A stretch of 15,356 nt of DNA, from the NCBI GenBank assembly GCA_004555915.1, contig SFJM01000050.1, positions 1 through 15,356 on the forward strand. The letters run 5' to 3'. The number at the start of each line of letters is the position of its first letter. Within the stretch, counting starts at the first letter, position 1. Of the stretch, positions 1 through 6,704 are shown in pieces. The notes beneath the pieces are model-generated. The model saw only the letters and a list, made by a program, of their open reading frames with translations. It was not told the DNA's origin and did no database searches. The translations under genes were made by a program, and so were the position numbers. Source of the DNA: Clostridiales bacterium (GTDB taxonomy: Bacteria; Bacillota; Clostridia; Oscillospirales; Butyricicoccaceae).

Positions 1-25
1 TTCTCTATCATCAGGCATAATATTT

Positions 26-50
26 GCGGCGCACCATAATGGTGCGTCGC
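26..50. other. Strong hairpin downstream of trbL-like gene
   Basis: An 11-bp stem (26-36 with 40-50, one G-T pair) closes on a 3-nt loop. On the plus strand it is followed by a T-rich stretch (51-60), so it would terminate plus-strand transcripts. On the minus strand it sits just after the stop codon of the trbL-like gene and is followed by AAATATT rather than a clear T-run, so there it may only be an intercistronic stem. Nothing else can be assigned in 1-57. Confidence 0.5.
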
Positions 51-57
51 TTTTGCT

Positions 58-822
58 TTACAATCCCATAATCTCTTTCACGATGCGGTCACAGCCCTTA
101 ATAGCTCCCACCAGTACCAGCAGATTAAAAGCCAACTCCCCAACGTAGGTCCATACCGCCGTGACAACGGATGCACCGGTATCCACGGCGGGTGGGCTGG
201 ACGAGATGGCGGAGAAAATGATGCAGGACAGTGCAATCACCACACCCTGCAAGCAGACACCCGCATAACTTCGAATGAAGTTTTTGCCCACGCTGCTGGT
301 GGGCTCCCCGGCAAACGTGGACAGCGGAATCGGTGCAATGGCGGCGTACATCCACAGGCTGAACATTCTGCCGTAGACCGTGAGAATCATGGTAAAAGAT
401 AAAACCGTAATCAGCAGCCCGCCGATCAGCGTAACGCTGCTCATACCGGAGCTGCCCGATTGCGTAATAATGGTGGACACCATGCCCTGCACGATGGAGA
501 AAACCGCCAGCATCAATTCCAGCCCATACGTCACCGCACCCTTGGCAAGCGCAAAGCGAATGAACAGCTTGAGCGCGTGTTCCGGCTTTTTGACCTCGAC
601 AAAGCTGCCGCAGGTTTTCATAACGCCCACAGCAAAGAAAAGCACCAGCAGCCCATAGCCAATCGCCTGCAAAGCGCCGTGAATGCCGATCATCACGCCC
701 CAGACCTGCCCGCCCTTGAATGTCTGCGGGCTTTCGGTCAGCAGCAACCATATTTCTGCCAGCTTGTCATTCCATGTGGAGAGCGCGGCGTTTAAGTTGC
801 TGACGATCCATGACTCACCCAC
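58..822 (-). CDS. VirB6/TrbL-like conjugal transfer membrane protein (CD1112-type)
   Basis: Polytopic inner-membrane component of a type IV secretion (conjugation) channel. The protein is about 254-264 aa and has several hydrophobic helices, including AIGYGLLVLFFAVGVMKTCG, a TLIGGLLITVLSFTMILTVYG stretch and a C-terminal LAFNLLVLVGAIKG segment. The motif around VEVKKPEHALKLFIRFALAKG matches what I recall of the VirB6/TrbL-like family on Tn1549/CD1112-type clostridial conjugative elements. It lies 3 to 30 nt downstream of the small membrane protein gene and the traG remnant, the usual traG / small protein / trbL order. The start is uncertain. No ATG is available: TTG at 852 has a Shine-Dalgarno too close to it, while GTG at 822 follows GAGGAAAGG at a long but acceptable distance, so I chose 822. 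The family call is firm; its function in this damaged element is inferred. Confidence 0.8.
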   Translation of the reverse strand: MGESWIVSNLNAALSTWNDKLAEIWLLLTESPQTFKGGQVWGVMIGIHGALQAIGYGLLVLFFAVGVMKTCGSFVEVKKPEHALKLFIRFALAKGAVTYGLELMLAVFSIVQGMVSTIITQSGSSGMSSVTLIGGLLITVLSFTMILTVYGRMFSLWMYAAIAPIPLSTFAGEPTSSVGKNFIRSYAGVCLQGVVIALSCIIFSAISSSPPAVDTGASVVTAVWTYVGELAFNLLVLVGAIKGCDRIVKEIMGL

Positions 823-855
823 AGGGCATCGCCGCCTTTCCTCTTGGAGCAATCC

Positions 856-1134
856 TCACGCGGTAATGAGGTCGAGGATTTCTTTGGCAAACGTAATCAC
901 CAGACCACCCGCCAGCGTCAGGAAGCCTTGGCTGAGTTGGCTGGGGTCGTGGCTCTGCAGGGACAGGCCGACCTGCACAATGCCCCACCCCAGCAGGATA
1001 AGACCTACGGCGCGAATCAGCAAAAAGATGAATGTGGAGAGATTTTCGACCACGACCAGCGGGTCATCTGCGGCAAAGGCGGGCAGGGCAAAAACAATGC
1101 CGCACACCATGACGGCGTACATATGATTATTCAT
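856..1134 (-). CDS. Small conjugation-module membrane protein (Maff2/VirB2-like position)
   Basis: A 92-aa protein with an N-terminal signal-like hydrophobic stretch ending in LPAFAADDP (possible cleavage after AFA). Two further hydrophobic helices follow, FIFLLIRAVGLILLGWGIVQVGLSL and GFLTLAGGLVITFAKEIL. The size and topology suit a pilin/VirB2-like or Maff2-like small transfer protein, and the position between the coupling protein and the TrbL-like gene is that of Maff2 on related elements. I cannot assign it to one of these families from sequence alone. Its ATG overlaps the TGA of the traG remnant (ATGA, 1131-1134), so it was originally translationally coupled to traG. Confidence 0.7.
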   Translation of the reverse strand: MNNHMYAVMVCGIVFALPAFAADDPLVVVENLSTFIFLLIRAVGLILLGWGIVQVGLSLQSHDPSQLSQGFLTLAGGLVITFAKEILDLITA

Positions 1135-1430
1135 GTAGACCTCCGTACTCTTTGTATGGTTGGGCGGATTTCAGCCGGTTCTCCGGGCAGAAAATCGTCC
1201 ATGTCCAGAAGTTCGTAATTTTCGGGTGCGCCGGGCAAATCGTCCCGCGCGTTGTCAGCGGCAGTGTAGTCGTAAGGAGCAGCGCCGCCGTCCTCGGTGT
1301 AGCGGATATTCGGGTGTTTAAGCAAATTGTATTTGAAGTCCACCATCGGCCGTTCCCCTCGGATAAACAAAATACATTTGCTATTGTCGAGCAATCGCAC
1401 CTCGTCCGGGGTCATAAGGTCTTTGCCACA
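1131..1430 (-). pseudogene. traG: 3' remnant of VirD4/TraG coupling protein gene
   Basis: The reading frame GKDLMTPDEVRLLDN...CILFIRGERPMVDFKYNLLKHPNIRYTEDGGAAPY matches what I recall of the extreme C-terminus of VirD4/TraG (CD1115-type) ATPases. These couple the relaxosome to the conjugation channel. Family members are roughly 550-600 aa, but only about 99 codons survive. An ATG at 1413-1415 gives a 94-aa open frame, yet the homologous frame continues upstream of it (codons for G-K-D-L back to about 1427) until a stop at 1434-1436. The break therefore lies near 1425-1435. Neither Walker motif is present and no 5' half is seen elsewhere in the window. The position directly before the small membrane protein and trbL-like genes is the normal one. 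I read this as disruption by the element that begins at about 1431. Confidence 0.8.
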
Positions 1431-1450
1431 ATGTCAAGTGGTAAATTCAA

Positions 1451-1502
1451 AAAAGGACAAGCACTATCAAAGAAAGCAGTCTTTCATAGTGCTTGTCCTT
1501 TT
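1451..1502. terminator. Long perfect inverted repeat, likely bidirectional terminator
   Basis: A 17-bp perfect stem (1451-1467 with 1486-1502) continues after one C-C mismatch with a further 4 bp (1469-1472 with 1481-1484), leaving an 8-nt loop. A T-run on the plus side and A-run/T-run on the other side fit a bidirectional intrinsic terminator. It would separate the minus-strand conjugation genes from the plus-strand cargo operon. It lies about 20 bp inside the inferred left end of the inserted DNA. Confidence 0.65.
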
Positions 1503-1521
1503 CTTATTCATGTTTTCTGCC

Positions 1522-1550
1522 TTGCATTGTTCGAAACGCAGAACTATAAT
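1522..1550 (+). promoter_or_regulatory. Sigma-A-type promoter of the cargo operon
   Basis: TTGCAT (1522-1527) and a consensus TATAAT (1545-1550) are separated by exactly 17 bp. The expected start of transcription at about 1557 leaves a very short leader before the Shine-Dalgarno GGAGG (1560-1564) and the ATG of the HTH gene at 1571. The promoter lies just downstream of the 1451-1502 hairpin, so the operon is insulated from upstream transcription. Confidence 0.75.
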
Positions 1551-1570
1551 ATACTTGATGGAGGTGCGAA

Positions 1571-1759
1571 ATGGATTATATGACATTGAAAGAGGCCGCT
1601 GAGAAATGGAGCGTGTCACCTCGTAGGGTAAATTATTATTGCGCTGGTGGTCGTATCCCCAGCGCTGTAAAGATGGCCGGTGTTTGGCTGATTCCCAAAA
1701 CTGCGGAAAAGCCGATTGATGGCCGGACGAAACAGGGAAAGGAACAGAAGCATGAGTAA
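1571..1759 (+). CDS. Small MerR/excisionase-type helix-turn-helix protein
   Basis: A 62-aa protein consisting of one winged-HTH-like module: MTLKEAAEKWSVSPRRVNYYC at residues 4-24 (the HTH), followed by GRIPSAVKMAGVWLIPKTA and a basic tail. This is the compact form shared by MerR-type regulators and by recombination directionality factors (excisionases). It is the first gene of the plus-strand operon, with a consensus promoter and a GGAGG site 6 nt before the ATG. Its 3' end overlaps the response regulator start by 8 nt, implying translational coupling. It could be an operon regulator or an Xis for the serine recombinase. The sequence does not decide, although coupling to the regulator gene favours the first. 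Confidence 0.75.
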   Translation: MDYMTLKEAAEKWSVSPRRVNYYCAGGRIPSAVKMAGVWLIPKTAEKPIDGRTKQGKEQKHE

Positions 1760-2438
1760 GATATTACTTTTGGAAGATGATTTGAGCCTGATCAACGGGC
1801 TTTCCTTTGCGTTCAAGAAGCAGGGATTTGAATTGAATATTGCCAGAACGTTGAAAGAAGCGGATGCGCTGTGGGCGGATGGCAGGTATGATTTGTTGGT
1901 ACTGGATGTATCCCTGCCGGACGGCACCGGCTTTGAATTTTGCAAACGGGTGCGGCAGGTTTCCAAGGTGCCGATCATCTTTCTGACCGCTTCGGACGAA
2001 GAAACGAGTATCATTATTGGGCTGGATATGGGCGGCGACGACTATATCACCAAGCCCTTCAAGCTTGGAGTCCTGGTTTCACGGGTCAATGCCCTGCTTC
2101 GCCGTGCAAAGGATTTCAGCGCAACGGACACAGAACTGCAATCGAACGGAATCAAGGTTCTTTTGCTGCAGGGTCAGGCTTTCAAAAATGGGGAGCTGTT
2201 GGATTTGACCGCTGCTGAATACAAGCTGCTGTGCCTGTTTATGCGAAACCCCAATACGGTGCTTACCAAGGAGCAGATATTAGATAAACTGTGGGACTGC
2301 GACGGAAATTATATCGACAGTAGCACCCTCACCGTGTATATGCGGCGGCTTCGCATGAAGATTGAGGATAACCCCAGTGACCCGCAGATGCTCCTGACCG
2401 TCCGTCGCATGGGCTATAAATGGAATGTAGTAGGGTGA
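1752..2438 (+). CDS. OmpR/PhoB-family response regulator
   Basis: A 228-aa two-component response regulator that binds DNA when phosphorylated by its partner kinase. The receiver domain (residues 1-118) has the acidic pair D9/D10, phospho-acceptor D52 (in LVLDVSLPDG), switch T79 and K101 (in ITKPF). The C-terminal winged helix (about 128-228) has the usual LTAAEYKLLCLF, TVYMRRLRMKIE and VRRMGYKW segments. I chose ATG 1752 because the receiver fold starts there and AAAGGA precedes it. An upstream ATG at 1716 would add 12 unrelated residues. The gene overlaps the HTH gene by 8 nt and is followed after 8 nt by the kinase gene. Its likely target is the repeat region upstream of the ABC genes (3470-3509). 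Confidence 0.93.
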   Translation: MSKILLLEDDLSLINGLSFAFKKQGFELNIARTLKEADALWADGRYDLLVLDVSLPDGTGFEFCKRVRQVSKVPIIFLTASDEETSIIIGLDMGGDDYITKPFKLGVLVSRVNALLRRAKDFSATDTELQSNGIKVLLLQGQAFKNGELLDLTAAEYKLLCLFMRNPNTVLTKEQILDKLWDCDGNYIDSSTLTVYMRRLRMKIEDNPSDPQMLLTVRRMGYKWNVVG

Positions 2439-2446
2439 GGCAGCCT

Positions 2447-3484
2447 ATGAAAATACTTGCAAATAAGGATATCAGAAATCTGTTTCTTGCGGTATCGGTT
2501 ATCTGGGCAGCATCCCTCCTGCTGGCACAGGGCTTTTTATGGCTGCGCTATCAAAGGCTTTCTTTGTGCCTACTGTTTATTTTTTTGTTGGCAGCGGCGG
2601 CTATATGGGTGGTTTGCTGCTCCTATTTCAAAAAGCAGAATAAGATCATGGAACAGGCGGTATCCCAGATCAATGTGTATCTTGACGGGGATAGCAACGC
2701 ACGTATTGAATGCGACAGTGAGGGGGAGCTATATCGGCTGTTCCATTCCGTCAATTCCCTGGCGGCGGTTTTGAACGCCCACGCAGATAACGAGCTTCGG
2801 GAAAAGGAATTTTTGAAAAATACGATCTCCGATATTTCCCACCAGCTGAAAACACCGCTGGCGGCACTGAATATTTATAATGGCCTGCTTCATGAGGAAG
2901 ATATAGAAGCGTCCTCCGTGAAAGAATTTGCTGACCTGTCTGAGCAGGAGCTTGACCGCATGGAAACGCTGGTGCAGAGCCTGCTGAAGATCACAAGGCT
3001 GGACGCCGGTTCCGTCACGCTGGAAAAGGGGGCCGAGAATGTGGCGGATATGCTGCGGGATGTTGAGCTGCATTTCGCATACCGGGCCAAACAGGAGCAT
3101 AAAGAACTTGTCCTGTCCGGCCCGGAGGAGGTCCTTCTTTTCTGCGACCGCGACTGGCTGACCGAGGCCATTGACAACATCGTGAAAAACGCCCTCGACC
3201 ATACGGAGAGCGGCGACGCGGTTCATATTACATGGAAAGCTCTGCCCAATGCCGTTCAGATCGCCGTAAAGGACAACGGCTGCGGCATCCATCCGGAGGA
3301 CCTGCACCATATTTTCAAGCGGTTCTACCGCAGCCGCTTTTCCCAGGACAAGCAGGGCATCGGGCTGGGCCTGCCGCTGGCAAAGACCATCGTGGAAGCC
3401 CATAGCGGCACGATTGAGGTGGACAGTGAACTTGGAAAAGGCACGACCTTCACCATGAATTTTTTAATTCCTACAAAATTGTAG
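2447..3484 (+). CDS. Intramembrane-sensing sensor histidine kinase
   Basis: A 345-aa membrane kinase partnered with the preceding regulator. Two transmembrane helices (about 11-32 and 37-58) are joined by only about 5 residues, so there is no extracellular sensor domain. This is the BceS-like intramembrane-sensing layout, in which the signal usually comes from an associated ABC transporter. The H-box SHQLKTPLAAL carries phospho-acceptor H132. The catalytic domain has an N-box with N248 (DNIVKNALDH), the G1 box DNGCG (276-280), an F-box (HHIFKRFYRS) and the G2 box GIGLGLPLAK (from 304). ATG 2447 follows AGGGTGAGG by 6 nt. An upstream in-frame ATG at 2420 lies inside the regulator gene and is less likely. 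The stop codon lies inside an inverted repeat that may be an operator for the next genes. Confidence 0.92.
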   Translation: MKILANKDIRNLFLAVSVIWAASLLLAQGFLWLRYQRLSLCLLFIFLLAAAAIWVVCCSYFKKQNKIMEQAVSQINVYLDGDSNARIECDSEGELYRLFHSVNSLAAVLNAHADNELREKEFLKNTISDISHQLKTPLAALNIYNGLLHEEDIEASSVKEFADLSEQELDRMETLVQSLLKITRLDAGSVTLEKGAENVADMLRDVELHFAYRAKQEHKELVLSGPEEVLLFCDRDWLTEAIDNIVKNALDHTESGDAVHITWKALPNAVQIAVKDNGCGIHPEDLHHIFKRFYRSRFSQDKQGIGLGLPLAKTIVEAHSGTIEVDSELGKGTTFTMNFLIPTKL

Positions 3485-3509
3485 GCTGAGTGTAGGGTTA
3501 CAGTAATAT
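3470..3509 (+). promoter_or_regulatory. Candidate response-regulator operator and promoter before ABC genes
   Basis: CCTACAA-aa-TTGTAGG (3470-3485) is a perfect 7-bp inverted repeat overlapping the kinase stop codon. Its right half TTGTAGG (3479-3485) recurs as GTGTAGG at 3490-3496, an 11-bp periodicity typical of OmpR-family direct repeats. A TAATAT (3504-3509) lies downstream as a possible -10, and the -35 region would fall inside the repeats, as at activator-dependent promoters. The rest of the 110-bp gap to the ABC gene shows only a weak TTTCCT/AGGAAA stem (about 3523-3541). Confidence 0.5.
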
Positions 3510-3594
3510 TTCGGTGCTATCCTTTCCTCATAGGCAGGAAAAACAAAAGCAGCCCGCCTATTTCGCAAAACATGAAGAAAGAGGTATATGCACG

Positions 3595-4278
3595 ATGAAT
3601 TTATTAGAGGTCAAAAACATTTGTAAGACCTATGGCAGCGGAGAAACCGCAGTCAAGGCTTTGAAGGATGTCAGTTTTTCCGTTCCCAAGGGGGAATATG
3701 TGGCCGTCGTGGGGGAATCCGGTTCCGGCAAAAGTACGCTGCTGAACATGATCGGCGCGCTGGACACGCCCACGACCGGCAAGGTGCTGATCGACGGTAA
3801 GGACATTTTTGCCATGGACGAGCGCAAGCTGACGGTATTCCGCCGCAGGAACATTGGCTTTATCTTTCAGGCGTTTAACCTTGTGCCGGAGTTAACGGTG
3901 GAGCAGAACATCATCTTCCCGGTGCTGCTGGACTACCAGAAGCCGGATAAGAAATATCTGGAAGAACTTCTTGCGGTACTGAACCTGAAAGAGCGCCGGA
4001 ACCATCTGCCCAGCCAGCTCTCCGGCGGACAGCAGCAGCGTGTGGCGATTGGCCGTGCGCTCATTACCCGGCCAGCCCTGATCCTGGCTGACGAGCCGAC
4101 CGGCAATCTGGACACCCAGAACAGCAGCGAGGTCATTGCCCTGCTGAAAGAAGCATCCAAAAAGTATGAGCAGACGATTATTATGATTACCCACAACCGT
4201 AGTATCGCGCAAACGGCTGACCGGGTATTGCAGGTATCGGACGGTAACCTCACCGATTTTGGGAGGTGCCGGGAATGA
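3595..4278 (+). CDS. ABC transporter ATP-binding protein (MacB/LolD/BceA-like)
   Basis: A 227-aa ATPase that would power the permease encoded next to it. It has Walker A GESGSGKST (40-48), Q-loop Q92 (IFQAFNL), signature LSGGQ (142-146), Walker B LILADEPTGNLD (from 162) and the H-loop H200 (MITHN). The DEPTGNLD sequence and the size are typical of the MacB/LolD/Bce subfamily, which works with FtsX-type permeases. I chose ATG 3595 because the beta-strand LLEVKNICKTYG starts there and GAAAGAGG precedes it. An ATG at 3514 would add 27 residues of unrelated sequence. The TGA overlaps the permease ATG (ATGA), so the two are translationally coupled. Substrate is inferred only, probably a cell-envelope-active peptide. 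Confidence 0.93.
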   Translation: MNLLEVKNICKTYGSGETAVKALKDVSFSVPKGEYVAVVGESGSGKSTLLNMIGALDTPTTGKVLIDGKDIFAMDERKLTVFRRRNIGFIFQAFNLVPELTVEQNIIFPVLLDYQKPDKKYLEELLAVLNLKERRNHLPSQLSGGQQQRVAIGRALITRPALILADEPTGNLDTQNSSEVIALLKEASKKYEQTIIMITHNRSIAQTADRVLQVSDGNLTDFGRCRE

Positions 4279-6608
4279 AAAGTTATTTAAGCCTTGTGCC
4301 GATCTCTGCAAAGGTGCGGAAACGGCAGAATCGGATGACCATTCTGTGTGTCATTATTTCGATATTTCTGGTGACAGCAATTTTTAGCGTGGCGGATATG
4401 ATGATTCGAACCCAAAGCGACCGAATGACCGGCAAAAACGGAAGTTGGCACATAGAGTTGGACGGCATTTCTCAAGAAACAGCCCTGAAAATTGCGGAGC
4501 GGGATGATGTGGTTTCGATTGGTGCAGTTACGATATTTAACCCGGACGGAGAACTGCCCTACCGCATGGACGGAAAAAGGGTTGTACTTTATGGTATTGA
4601 TGAATCCTATCTGACAATGAATTCAACTGGTGCCGCCGAAGGACGCTTTCCGCAGGGAATGGGCGAAATCATGCTCAGCAGCAATGCAGCGCGTGTCCTT
4701 CAAGTTGCAGTTGGGGACACTGTTACACTACGTACGCCGTCCGGAGACTGGGATTTTACAGTGTCCGGTTTGGGCGGTGTGGAGGAAAGCTACTATTCCG
4801 GGCAATATTCTTTGATGGATGCCTACCTGCCGCGCACAGCATTTGCAGCGCTGATGGAGCAGAACAACGTCCATAATCTTCAAACGTCATATTATGTCCA
4901 GTTTACCAGCGCGTCTAAGGCAGCTAAAGCAATCCCGGAACTGACGGCACAGCATAACCTGCCGGAAAATGCTGTCTCAGAAAACACCGGTGTGATGGCT
5001 ATCGCCGGACATAGCGATAGCAGCGCCGCAAAAAATGTTTACAGCCTTGCCGCAGTTCTGTTTGTGCTGGTTCTTCTGGCAGGTGTACTGATGATCTCCG
5101 GCAGCATGAACAGCAATCTGGCACAACGAATCCAGTTCTTCGGAATGATGCGCTGTATCGGCATGAGCAAATCTCAAATTATCCGATTTGTCCGTTTAGA
5201 AGCGCTTAACTGGTGCAAAACGGCTGTGCCCGTAGGCGTTCTGCTTGGCACACTTGCCAGCTGGAGCATTTGCGCGGCGCTGCATTATGGCATCGGTGGC
5301 GAGTTTTCCACAACACCGGTTTTTCAAATCAGTCCTGTAGGTTTAGTCAGTGGCATCGTGGTCGGTATCGTGACCGTCCTGCTGGCGGCAGAGTCACCGG
5401 CGCGACGGGCGGCACGGGTCTCACCTGTGGCGGCGGTCTCCGGCACGGGAGAGAATCTTTCCGCTTCGCGTCATGCTTCAAACTATAGCTTTGGAAAAAT
5501 CGAGTTGTCGTTGGGAGCCCATCACGCCATTGCCGGTAAAAAGAACCTGTTTTTAATGACATCTTCTTTTGCACTCAGTATTGTTTTGGTGCTCTGCTTT
5601 TCTGTACTGCTTAAATTTGCCGGCTTGCTTTTGCCCGGTCAAGCTCCGTGGCAGCCGGATATTCTCTTGAACGGGTACGGAAACGAACAGGTATTGTCCC
5701 GCAGTATGGCAGAACAGCTGCGTGCGATTCCGGGTGTTGGGTATGTCTGGGGCGCAACCGGTCTTACCAACACTCCTGCCAGCAGTCCGCAGAAAGAGGT
5801 AGAGCATGTGGTGCTGGGTTCCTACGATGATTTTATGATGGAAAAAAGCAGGGATCTCGTTGTAGCAGGCAGGATGGCCGATCAGGCAGCCAGCAGCAAC
5901 GAAGTCATGACGATCTATAATAAAAACAACCCGTTGAAGGTTGGAGATACCGTTTATATAAGCGGAAGAGACCTTACCATTGTGGGGGCTTTTTCGGAGG
6001 GAATGTTCCCGGATGATGTTACAGTCATCTGCCCACAGGCGCTATTTGACCGTCTGGTCGGAGCGCAGAACTATAATATGATCGGCGTTTTGCTGAACGA
6101 TTCAGCAACAGAGCAGACTGTAATGCAAATTGCCCACCTTGCAACAGACGAGATCATTGTATCGGATGTGCGAGAGCGTAATTCGCAGGAAGCTGCTACC
6201 TATCTGGCTTCCAGAATTGTCGTATATGGTTTTCTGGCGATTATTGGACTGATTTCTCTTTTTAATATTGTCAACAGCATTTCGATGAGCGTTTCTGCCC
6301 GTACAAAGCAGTATGGCGTCATGCGTGCAATTGGAATGGATGGCAGTCAGCTTACTCGGATGGTTGCTGCGGAAGCCTTTACCTATGCTGTTTCCGGGCT
6401 GATTGTCGGCTGTATTGCCGGTCTGCTGCTGAGCCGTATGCTGTACGCTCGACTCATTACACGCTATTTTGGCATGACATGGCATCTGCCAGGAATGACG
6501 CTCTGCCTTATCATTCTATTCGTATTTGCTGCCGCAGCTCTTGCGGTTCATGCCCCAGCGAAGCGGATTCGAAACATGGCAATTACTGAAACAATCAATG
6601 AATTATAA
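4275..6608 (+). CDS. FtsX/MacB-type ABC transporter permease
   Basis: A 777-aa membrane protein with two tandem FtsX-like halves. The first half has TM1 at about 21-43, an extracellular domain at about 45-250, and TMs at about 256-277, 312-336 and 353-373. The second has a TM at about 424-449, a second extracellular domain at about 452-640, and three C-terminal TMs ending in the conserved-looking APAKRIRNMAITETINEL. The paired FtsX signatures QRIQFFGMMRCIGMSKSQI and ARTKQYGVMRAIGMDGSQL are visible. Eight TMs with two external domains differ from BceB (ten TMs, one large domain) and are closer to SalY/FtsX-duplicated permeases. ATG 4275 overlaps the ATPase stop and follows GGGAGG. A GTG at 4266 would overlap that Shine-Dalgarno. 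It is the last gene of the cargo operon and probably exports or removes a peptide antibiotic. Confidence 0.9.
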   Translation: MKSYLSLVPISAKVRKRQNRMTILCVIISIFLVTAIFSVADMMIRTQSDRMTGKNGSWHIELDGISQETALKIAERDDVVSIGAVTIFNPDGELPYRMDGKRVVLYGIDESYLTMNSTGAAEGRFPQGMGEIMLSSNAARVLQVAVGDTVTLRTPSGDWDFTVSGLGGVEESYYSGQYSLMDAYLPRTAFAALMEQNNVHNLQTSYYVQFTSASKAAKAIPELTAQHNLPENAVSENTGVMAIAGHSDSSAAKNVYSLAAVLFVLVLLAGVLMISGSMNSNLAQRIQFFGMMRCIGMSKSQIIRFVRLEALNWCKTAVPVGVLLGTLASWSICAALHYGIGGEFSTTPVFQISPVGLVSGIVVGIVTVLLAAESPARRAARVSPVAAVSGTGENLSASRHASNYSFGKIELSLGAHHAIAGKKNLFLMTSSFALSIVLVLCFSVLLKFAGLLLPGQAPWQPDILLNGYGNEQVLSRSMAEQLRAIPGVGYVWGATGLTNTPASSPQKEVEHVVLGSYDDFMMEKSRDLVVAGRMADQAASSNEVMTIYNKNNPLKVGDTVYISGRDLTIVGAFSEGMFPDDVTVICPQALFDRLVGAQNYNMIGVLLNDSATEQTVMQIAHLATDEIIVSDVRERNSQEAATYLASRIVVYGFLAIIGLISLFNIVNSISMSVSARTKQYGVMRAIGMDGSQLTRMVAAEAFTYAVSGLIVGCIAGLLLSRMLYARLITRYFGMTWHLPGMTLCLIILFVFAAAALAVHAPAKRIRNMAITETINEL

Positions 6609-6665
6609 TTGCAATCCACTTTGGAAAATTTAATGTAACATCTGCCGGACGACGGCAAAGAAAAA

Positions 6666-6698
6666 ATCCCCATCCCTCATTGATTGAGAGATGGGGAT
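6666..6698 (-). terminator. Intrinsic terminator of the recombinase gene
   Basis: A 14-position stem (6666-6679 with 6685-6698) with one mismatch closes on a 5-nt loop and lies 6 nt after the recombinase stop codon. On the minus strand the stem is followed by a run of T (complement of AAAAAA, 6660-6666), the usual intrinsic-terminator form. On the plus strand there is no T-run, although the stem also sits about 60 nt after the convergent permease gene. Confidence 0.7.
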
Positions 6699-6704
6699 CA
6701 CTGA

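Noticed and set aside
2729..3403. 224-aa open frame on the minus strand
   Set aside because: Antisense to the histidine kinase H-box and ATPase domain; no independent support.
6643..6657. Small stem TGCCG/CGGCA after the permease gene as its terminator
   Set aside because: Only 5 bp and not followed by a T-run on the plus strand; the 6666-6698 stem is far stronger.
1420..6660. GGCAAAGA at the traG break and again at about 6654 as terminal repeats of an inserted segment
   Set aside because: Only 8 bp, in inverted orientation, and the left copy is part of traG codons; likely chance, and large serine recombinases do not leave such inverted ends.
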